This document shows, piece by piece, positions 1-4,857 of a stretch of DNA of 9,434 nucleotides (the stretch's first letter is position 1; each line of letters opens with the position of its first letter). The notes beneath the pieces were generated by a model. The model was not told the DNA's origin, did no database searches, and was given only the letters and a program-made list of their open reading frames with translations. The position numbers and the translations under genes were made by a program. Origin of the DNA: Bacteriovoracaceae bacterium (GTDB lineage Bacteria > Bdellovibrionota > Bacteriovoracia > Bacteriovoracales > Bacteriovoracaceae); the NCBI GenBank assembly GCA_947440875.1, contig CANETG010000088.1:1-9434 (forward strand). The letters run 5' to 3'.

Positions 1-362
1 TCGAGATGCTTTTGATAAAAAGTTCCTGGTGGATAGTAAGCTAGGTGACATTCGTATTCACGCGCTCCCAGAAAAATTTCACGATTAAGATTTGTTTTTA
101 GATCTTCCAGGGAGGACATGATTTTACTCAAGGGACTTGGGGTCTTCAGGGGGTCTATCCATAAAGTAAAATCGCCGCGGATACCCTCCTGCCTCTGACG
201 CAACTCGCCCTTTCCGATTTGGGCCGCCACAAATTCTTCGCGATGTTCATCAAAAAAAGCGGAGATAGAAGACATGTCATGTGGAGTAAGAATATTTTCC
301 TGGAAGCTCCAGCCTTTGCTCTTGATATCCCGAACTATTTGGTCAAGCATGTTGTTATTCAT
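1..362 (-). CDS. 2OG-Fe(II) oxygenase, SM-20/prolyl hydroxylase-like, N-terminal part (cut by window edge)
   Basis: Reading the minus strand from the ATG at 362 gives 120 codons without a stop, running off the window. The visible protein starts MNNNMLDQIVRDI and contains RGDFTLWID near residue 70 and ECHLAYYPPGTFYQKHL at its end, which is the characteristic run into the catalytic core of SM-20/EGLN-type 2-oxoglutarate, Fe(II)-dependent dioxygenases. The window ends on the bases GA directly after His-Leu, so the next residue must be Asp or Glu; Asp would complete the HxD iron-binding dyad. Proteins of this family hydroxylate proteins or small molecules using 2-oxoglutarate and O2 in the cytoplasm; the substrate cannot be told here. 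The start is supported by AGGA six bases upstream (369-372). A second ATG at codon 5 is possible. It diverges from the gene at 402 with only 39 bp between them. The family call is from recognised sequence pattern; the second half, with the distal His and the 2OG-binding Arg, is not visible. Confidence 0.85.
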   Translation of the reverse strand, partial: MNNNMLDQIVRDIKSKGWSFQENILTPHDMSSISAFFDEHREEFVAAQIGKGELRQRQEGIRGDFTLWIDPLKTPSPLSKIMSSLEDLKTNLNREIFLGAREYECHLAYYPPGTFYQKHL

Positions 363-401
363 TATTTATCCTAGACCTAGTTTAGAACGGAGACATCTCA
401 A

Positions 402-878
402 ATGAAAATCTTGATTCTGGTGACGGGCCTCATGGTTTCTGCTGCTACCCACGCGACGAATATGAATTGGGTCCCGATGGCAAAAAAAATTCTCAAAGCA
501 CATGCAGAAGAATGTAAGAACGCCAAGATCAACATCCAAGAGATTGTGAAGAACAGCCACATTAAAGGTGCCGTCGCAGGTCTGAAAGAAACATCGCTCG
601 AAGATTTTCGAATGCTTTTTTATGTAAGAACTAATAACTGGTATGTTCACCCTTACCAGTTCAATGAAAGCCAGACCTCCGGGTACAGTTATTCTGACCT
701 CACAACTGGAGGGAATTTCTGGATTCGGTCCGTATTCCGTACACCTTCAAAAACGATGGTCGCCATTCTCGTTCCCTCGCCCCACGCAATCTACGCCAAA
801 AAATCAAATCTCAAAGATCTTTTAAAATACTCTTGTACGCATATAGAAATTCCAGGGAACGGAGATTTTAGTCCCTGA
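402..878 (+). CDS. Small secreted protein with signal peptide, unknown function
   Basis: This encodes 158 residues. The first 18 (MKILILVTGLMVSAATHA) form a typical Sec signal peptide with a short basic start, a hydrophobic core and an Ala-Thr-His-Ala cleavage site, so the product is probably periplasmic or exported. The mature part of about 140 residues has two cysteines, Cys38 and Cys145, placed near its two ends and able to form a disulfide after export. It also has an aromatic-rich centre (residues 72-113) that looks like beta structure. I do not recognise a family. GGAG at 389-392 lies nine bases before the ATG and supports this start. The gene is followed by an intrinsic terminator at 903-934 and converges on the MATE gene, whose stop lies only 20 bases away. 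No promoter is convincing in the 39-bp upstream gap, so it may lie inside the divergent oxygenase gene. Confidence 0.8.
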   Translation: MKILILVTGLMVSAATHATNMNWVPMAKKILKAHAEECKNAKINIQEIVKNSHIKGAVAGLKETSLEDFRMLFYVRTNNWYVHPYQFNESQTSGYSYSDLTTGGNFWIRSVFRTPSKTMVAILVPSPHAIYAKKSNLKDLLKYSCTHIEIPGNGDFSP

Positions 879-898
879 TCAATAATTCATTTTTGTGA

Positions 899-2218
899 TC
901 AGAGTCCCTCACGGACGAGGGACTTCATTTTTTTCTTCAGAATCCAACCCAACATGATGGCCACTAACGCCAGTGACAGTGCCAATCCCATCCAAAATCC
1001 CTGAGCTTCAAGTCCTGTGTGAAAACCAAGAAAGTAACCCAGTGGGATTCCGATGATCCAATAGCCGACAAAAATTCCTAGCGAGGAAATTCTGGTGAGT
1101 GATAGACCGCGAAGGATTCCCGCGAGTGTGACCTGGGCGCCGTCAAATATTTGAAAGCAAGCGACCCAGAAGAGAAGTTTTCTTCCCCAGCCTAGGACTT
1201 CAAGATCTTCGGAATAAAGTCCCAAAATAAATTCAGGAAAATTAAAAGTAATGAGCGCCATCCCAGCTGTAAAACTGATGGCGAGGATGAGGCTCACAAA
1301 AGTGTAAACTCGGATTCCGCCAAGATTTTTTTCACCGAATGAATGACCGACTTTCACCCCGACAGCTGACGCAAGTGACATTGGAATCATGAAGCCGAGA
1401 GAGGCGTAATTAAGAACAATGTTATTCGCGGCAGTCTGAATCTCAGCAAACTTCCCCACAAATAAAGTGACCGAACAAAACGCCATGACTTCGAAGAAAA
1501 TGGCAATGGAGATGGGCACGCCGACTCGGAAAACTTCTTTGCAAAATCCGACGTTAATTTTTTTTGTGGTCGACCAAAAACGAAACGCCATTAAAAAAAG
1601 CGCTCCGCCCATGAACGTGCGAAGAATGATACAGGCCCAGGCGAGACCTGGCTCTTTTAACTCAGGCATGCCCCACTTGCCGAAAACAAGGCCCGCGCCC
1701 ACAACGATATTGAGACCAGCTGCGAGGAGGGCAATCAGGTTGGGAACAATTGTTTTTTCCTGCGCCTGAAAAAATTCTTTCACCCCTTGGTAAAGGCAAA
1801 GTGTCGCAAGAGATGGGCTCATGATGACGATGAATTCACGAATGACGACATTGAGGTTTTCGGAATATCCGAAAAAGGGAATGAGGTAGAGACTCAGGTA
1901 ACACAGGATTGTCGCAAAAATTCCCATCACAAGACTGATGAGCATGACCGTCCAGAAGTACGGAGAGATGTCTTCACCTGCGCCCCGTTTTTGCGCCAGG
2001 AGTGGCGAGATGGCAAATTGGACCCCGAGACCAAGCATCATGACGGGATTGGTGAGGGAAATCGCCAGTCCAATTGCCGCGAGACATTCGCGCGAATACC
2101 GTCCGGCGATCATCATCTCACCGGTTCCGATGAGCATGAGTCCGACGTGTCCCAGAATAATGGGAATGGCAAAAAGGACAAGATCCTTCATCGCCATTTT
2201 GCGGGTTAGTTGAGTCAC
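899..2218 (-). CDS. MATE family multidrug/sodium (or proton) antiporter
   Basis: The 439-residue protein has about twelve hydrophobic segments and the layout of NorM-type MATE exporters, which expel cationic drugs across the inner membrane in exchange for Na+ or H+. Recognisable elements are an N-terminal segment with IPIILGHVGLMLIGTGEMMIAG (first helix), the SPLLAQKRGAGE loop after helix 2 (about residues 71-82), and a matching second half beginning near FRVGVPISIAIFFEVMAF. Length fits the family (440-460). In helix 1 the position that usually holds a conserved Asp (VDTxMAG in many NorM proteins) appears to be Glu34. The start is GTG at 2216-2218, overlapping the def stop as GTGA, with the purine-rich GAGGAAGAG just upstream inside def. 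The gene is therefore probably translationally coupled to def. Substrate specificity cannot be read from sequence. Confidence in the family is high. Confidence 0.92.
   Translation of the reverse strand: MTQLTRKMAMKDLVLFAIPIILGHVGLMLIGTGEMMIAGRYSRECLAAIGLAISLTNPVMMLGLGVQFAISPLLAQKRGAGEDISPYFWTVMLISLVMGIFATILCYLSLYLIPFFGYSENLNVVIREFIVIMSPSLATLCLYQGVKEFFQAQEKTIVPNLIALLAAGLNIVVGAGLVFGKWGMPELKEPGLAWACIILRTFMGGALFLMAFRFWSTTKKINVGFCKEVFRVGVPISIAIFFEVMAFCSVTLFVGKFAEIQTAANNIVLNYASLGFMIPMSLASAVGVKVGHSFGEKNLGGIRVYTFVSLILAISFTAGMALITFNFPEFILGLYSEDLEVLGWGRKLLFWVACFQIFDGAQVTLAGILRGLSLTRISSLGIFVGYWIIGIPLGYFLGFHTGLEAQGFWMGLALSLALVAIMLGWILKKKMKSLVREGL
903..934 (+). terminator. Rho-independent terminator of the 402-878 gene, inside the MATE 3' end
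   Basis: AGTCCCTC (903-910) pairs perfectly with GAGGGACT (917-924) around a six-base loop, and TCATTTTTTT follows. This is a good plus-strand intrinsic terminator 25 bases after the stop of the secreted-protein gene. It sits almost entirely within the last codons of the opposite-strand MATE gene (stop at 899-901). On the minus strand the hairpin is not followed by a T run, so it should work in one direction only. Confidence 0.75.
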
Positions 2219-2760
2219 TCGAGCTCTTCCTCTTTGCCGGAAAGAAATTCATCGTACTCTTCCTGATAAGAAAGAAGACTCAAATCTTTTATCCGGTCGA
2301 CGTACAGAACTCCAAAGAGATGATCGAGTTCATGCTGAATAACGGTCGCCAGAAATCCTTCCGCGATGATCTCTTTCTCCTCGCCCGTCTCACTGAGAAA
2401 ATTGATTTTTAATTTTTTTGGTCTTTCGACAAATCCTCGAAGACCCGGAACAGAAAGACAGCCTTCCCAGAAGCCTTGAGACTCATCCGTCAGAAATTCT
2501 AATTGAGGATTAACGAAAACCGTAAAGGGAAGACTGACTTGTTCTCCGAAACGATTCGTTGGTCCTAGTTCGATGATGGCGGTCTGGAGAGAAACGCCGA
2601 TTTGAGGAGCAGCGATGCCGATTCCTCCGTAGTGCTTCATCGAATCTCGCATGTCGACGACTAACTGACGGAACTCGTCGGACAATAAGAACTCCGGGGA
2701 AATTTCCTCTGCTTTCAGTCTAAGAACAGGGTGACCCATGCGACATATTTCTCGAATCAT
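2215..2760 (-). CDS. def: Peptide deformylase
   Basis: This is a 181-residue metallo-hydrolase that removes the formyl group from the N-terminal methionine of nascent proteins at the ribosome exit. All three family motifs are present: GIGIAAPQ (residues 46-53), EGCLS (99-103, with metal-ligand Cys101) and HELDH (143-147, two metal-ligand His and catalytic Glu). The opening IREICRMGHPVLR is also typical. The C-terminus carries an acidic tail (residues 165-181) rich in Glu. The ATG at 2758-2760 is preceded by GAAGAAAAGAAGAT, a purine-rich ribosome site. The gene is not next to fmt, its frequent partner, but is joined by a 4-base overlap to a MATE exporter gene. Promoter sequences must lie within the 32-bp gap to 2793 or in the start of that divergent gene. 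All catalytic residues are intact, so it should be active. Confidence 0.97.
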   Translation of the reverse strand: MIREICRMGHPVLRLKAEEISPEFLLSDEFRQLVVDMRDSMKHYGGIGIAAPQIGVSLQTAIIELGPTNRFGEQVSLPFTVFVNPQLEFLTDESQGFWEGCLSVPGLRGFVERPKKLKINFLSETGEEKEIIAEGFLATVIQHELDHLFGVLYVDRIKDLSLLSYQEEYDEFLSGKEEELE

Positions 2761-2792
2761 ATAATCTTCTTTTCTTCCGATAGGTTCAGCAT

Positions 2793-3512
2793 ATGAAATT
2801 GTTGACCTTCATCTTCTTCCTCGCCCACTTTAGCACTTATGCTGCTTCAGTAAAACAGAAAGACCTGAATTTCACCGTCAAGGGTGAAGAACTGTTGAAG
2901 GGCGATGTCTACTATTCCGTTGATGTCCTCACAAAAAAAGAGCTGAAAAAAATTCTCCCGCATTTTCTTGATCTTGATACCAGTGGGTTTACGAAATCCA
3001 AAAACTCTCCTCTTCTTGTGAGTAAGTCTGCCTATGTTGTGAATAAGGCGATTGGCGTTTTTGATCACCAGAAAGCGTCGAGCCTTCGCTACATCAAGCA
3101 TCTCATGGGCGATCAAAAAGTAACGGAAATTACTGAGAGAACTTTTTCGGTTGAAATTCCAGGCGGCAGTCGTGAGCAGTACAAGCTTCGCACGCATTTT
3201 GATTCGGATGACATCAGTGCCACAACGAATTCGCGAGCGATTCGTGCGATCACGGGAGCGAAGAAAATGGACATTCAGGTCCAAGCTGCATCATCGATTA
3301 TCATGCGAGAAATGTGGGATTATTCACGAGGCTCAAACGGGGGCGTCCATGTCACGGGGTTTGTTCCACTCAAAGAAAATAAAACGCTGGTGATCGATTA
3401 CGGAATCATGTCTCTCATCCCACCACTCCTGGCCCGGGAGACAATCGAAGGAAGTATTAGTGGTGAGGCATCGGCGCACCAGTCACTCATTAATAGCTTT
3501 CGCGACGATTAG
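2793..3512 (+). CDS. Secreted protein, unknown function
   Basis: This encodes 239 residues beginning with a signal peptide (MKLLTFIFFLAHFSTYAA, cleavage around residues 17-18), so a periplasmic or exported product is likely. The mature domain is about 220 residues, has no cysteine, and mixes predicted alpha and beta segments. It contains two long strand-like stretches (SVEIPGG near 119-125 and GGVHVTGFVPL near 183-193) and ends in an apparent helix-rich tail. The pattern of a ligand-cupping alpha/beta fold is conceivable, but I cannot assign a family. The start ATG has AGG seven bases upstream (TAGGTTCAGCAT). The gene diverges from def with 32 bp between them, and its 3' end overlaps the convergent HPF-like gene by 30 bases (3483-3512). 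No terminator is visible after its TAG. Codon use resembles the neighbouring genes. Confidence 0.8.
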   Translation: MKLLTFIFFLAHFSTYAASVKQKDLNFTVKGEELLKGDVYYSVDVLTKKELKKILPHFLDLDTSGFTKSKNSPLLVSKSAYVVNKAIGVFDHQKASSLRYIKHLMGDQKVTEITERTFSVEIPGGSREQYKLRTHFDSDDISATTNSRAIRAITGAKKMDIQVQAASSIIMREMWDYSRGSNGGVHVTGFVPLKENKTLVIDYGIMSLIPPLLARETIEGSISGEASAHQSLINSFRDD

Positions 3513-3809
3513 TTTTCGGTGAATCCGATTGAGCTGTTTTTGATGCTCGCGTCTCATACAGCGGCCAGCCTCTTCAAAAGTCTTAGTAAAAGCTTCGAAG
3601 ATATCCCCACCAAAACATTTGAATGTAAAATAACTTTGGCCAAGTTTGATACTCATGAACGAGCTACTCTCGTCCGGACCGTGGGTCAATTCGATAAATA
3701 TTAAAGATGCGTGAGTGAGATAGCGCTCAAAGCGTAAAAGTTGTCTTACCAAGTATGCTTTCATCCAGGGTGATTCTTCTACTCCCTGACACTTAATTCG
3801 AATTTCCAT
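3483..3809 (-). CDS. HPF/RaiA-like short ribosome-associated protein
   Basis: The 108-residue product resembles short ribosome hibernation factors. It opens with an IRI strand, then EESPWMKAYLVRQLLRFERY (about residues 11-30), which matches the first helix of the family (typically ...ITPALRxYVxxKLxKLERY). A central set of strands follows, then GGDIFEAFTKTFEEAGRCMR as the second helix, and a basic tail (REHQKQLNRIHRKL). Family members bind the decoding region of the 30S subunit and block or dimerise idle ribosomes. Length fits short HPF/RaiA (95-115), without the C-terminal dimerisation domain of long HPF. GGAG seven bases before the ATG (3817-3820) supports the start. Its 3' end overlaps the convergent gene at 2793-3512. 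The match is by pattern and is divergent from E. coli HPF/RaiA, so a stress-related ribosome role is an inference. Confidence 0.65.
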   Translation of the reverse strand: MEIRIKCQGVEESPWMKAYLVRQLLRFERYLTHASLIFIELTHGPDESSSFMSIKLGQSYFTFKCFGGDIFEAFTKTFEEAGRCMRREHQKQLNRIHRKLIVAKAINE

Positions 3810-4040
3810 GAGTTCACTCCGAAATATCGCCTTGAATCAATGGTACCAAAACCACTTTTTTCGCCATGTGAATTCTTTCCAAAGATGACTAATTTTTAGA
3901 CACCTGCTCAGAAGTGTATTCACTTTAGACAATGTAACCACCCGATTCTAATGATGAAAATATGGCATTGGTCTTGTATTAGGAAGAATACACAAGCTAA
4001 TCAGGACGATGGCTCAAAACAGGGAAATAAGGGGTACACA
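3810..4040. promoter_or_regulatory. Divergent intergenic region with repeats (HPF-like gene / secreted-protein gene)
   Basis: This 231-bp stretch separates two divergent genes. It holds an 8-bp direct repeat TTTAGACA at 3895-3902 and 3924-3931, and an inverted repeat AAGTG-TATT-CACTT at 3912-3925 between and touching them. An imperfect hairpin lies at 3973-3996 (CTTGTATT / AATACACAAG with a two-base bulge), in what would be the leader of the 4041 gene. A possible plus-strand promoter is TAGACA (3926-3931) with TCTAAT (3947-3952), each 5/6 to consensus, but the 15-bp spacer is short. No gene-like reading frame is convincing here. The upstream in-frame extension of the 4041 gene to 3951 lacks a ribosome site. 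Confidence 0.4.
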
Positions 4041-4430
4041 ATGCACACAAGAACACTTTCGATTCCAACATTACTCGGCTTCATGGGAATCGTTCTCATG
4101 GTCCACACTTTCAGCGCCCAAGCAGCTTCTCCCGCTATTAAGTGCGAAACTGCTTTCGGCGAAAAATCTTTCACTATTGATGACAGCCAAGTTTCTTTTC
4201 ATAAAGAAGACGAGACCGGAATTTCGAGATCTATCTCTTCAGTTCAGAAAGAATCGGTCCGCACGCACACAAAACACCATGGGTTTACGAAGACCCTTTA
4301 CATCGACGGTAATAAACACCGGATCAATGTGAAGAACGTTCAATCGTTCTCTGATGTAGATGACTACCTTTCAATCATGTCCCCTAAAGGCCACGAGATG
4401 ACATATCCACTGACTTGTCACTCTGTCTAA
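4041..4430 (+). CDS. Small secreted two-cysteine protein, unknown function
   Basis: From the ATG at 4041 this gives 129 residues with a signal peptide (MHTRTLSIPTLLGFMGIVLM then VHTFSAQA, cleavage after residue 28). The frame is open further upstream to 3951. The 4041 start is preferred because AAGGGG at 4029-4034 lies six bases ahead and because the signal peptide begins here. The mature protein is about 100 residues, with Cys35 just after the cleavage site and Cys126 four residues from the end (YPLTCHSV), an arrangement suggesting one disulfide tying the ends of a beta-rich domain. The middle is polar with several His and Lys residues (THTKHHG, 76-81). No family recognised. It is followed by a strong terminator (4448-4486) and so looks like a single-gene transcript. 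Confidence 0.75.
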   Translation: MHTRTLSIPTLLGFMGIVLMVHTFSAQAASPAIKCETAFGEKSFTIDDSQVSFHKEDETGISRSISSVQKESVRTHTKHHGFTKTLYIDGNKHRINVKNVQSFSDVDDYLSIMSPKGHEMTYPLTCHSV

Positions 4431-4447
4431 TAGCGGTACCCCCCCTG

Positions 4448-4486
4448 AAAAAGGGGCTAACGCCGGATGCGTGATGCCCCTTTTTT
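4448..4486 (+). terminator. Strong rho-independent terminator after the 4041-4430 gene
   Basis: AAAAAGGGGC (4448-4457) pairs with GCCCCTTTTT (4476-4485), and the T run extends to 4486. Inside the 18-base loop a second stem ACGC (4460-4463) / GCGT (4469-4472) can form. The GGGG of the main stem can alternatively pair with the C run just upstream (4439-4445) across a seven-base loop, which would compete with the terminator. It lies 17 bases after the TAA of the secreted-protein gene. Confidence 0.85.
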
Positions 4487-4525
4487 CATTTTAAGGTTGT
4501 GGCCCCGCTCTGCCGAAACGGCTTC

Positions 4526-4780
4526 ATGAAACTTATCCTTCCCCTCATCTTCCTTCTTAATTTCCCAGCTTTCGCAGAGAAGAAAAGCTTCATGCAAATC
4601 CGCCAAGAGAGGACAACGTTTTTTGCGGAAAATCCCAAAGACGTTCTGAAAGATTATGACGATCTTGAACTTGATCTCCTGTATAAGGATCTGGAAAATT
4701 CGACCATCTTCGAACTTAAGTCCAAATACCCTGAACTCACCCCCAGAGAACTCGAAGAACTGAAGACAAAACGCAAGTAA
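4526..4780 (+). CDS. Very small secreted protein, unknown function
   Basis: This encodes 84 residues: a convincing signal peptide (MKLILPLIFLLNFPAFA, cleavage before Glu18) followed by a short, highly charged mature part of 67 residues, rich in Glu, Asp, Lys and Leu and probably helical (for example LTPRELEELK near 71-80). No cysteine and no recognised family. The frame is open to a GTG at 4499, which would add nine residues; AAGG lies only two bases before that GTG, and no good ribosome site precedes the ATG at 4526. The ATG is preferred because the signal peptide starts exactly there. The gene starts 40 bp after a strong terminator and lies 77 bp before leuS in the same direction, so it may depend on readthrough or on a promoter I cannot see. 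Codon use and the signal peptide favour a real gene. Confidence 0.6.
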   Translation: MKLILPLIFLLNFPAFAEKKSFMQIRQERTTFFAENPKDVLKDYDDLELDLLYKDLENSTIFELKSKYPELTPRELEELKTKRK

Positions 4781-4857
4781 CGCGCCTCAAACGTCTTCCA
4801 AAAAAGCCCTATCAAGACTAAGCTATTTCCTGATCAATTTAAGACACAGGAAAGGCA

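Noticed and set aside
1787..2209. A 140-codon open frame on the plus strand opposite the MATE gene
   Set aside because: Composition is that of an antisense shadow (very polar, no recognisable fold), and the opposite strand encodes a well-supported MATE protein.
2847..3284. A 145-codon minus-strand frame opposite the 2793-3512 gene
   Set aside because: It has very many Arg, Phe and Ile residues typical of reverse-frame reading. The plus-strand frame has a signal peptide and ribosome site.
3951..4040. Upstream extension of the 4041-4430 gene to an earlier ATG
   Set aside because: No ribosome site precedes it and it would bury the signal peptide. AAGGGG lies correctly before 4041.
4781..4857. 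T-box or leucine attenuator upstream of leuS
   Set aside because: The 77-bp gap shows no terminator hairpin, no Leu-rich leader peptide and no T-box-like sequence.
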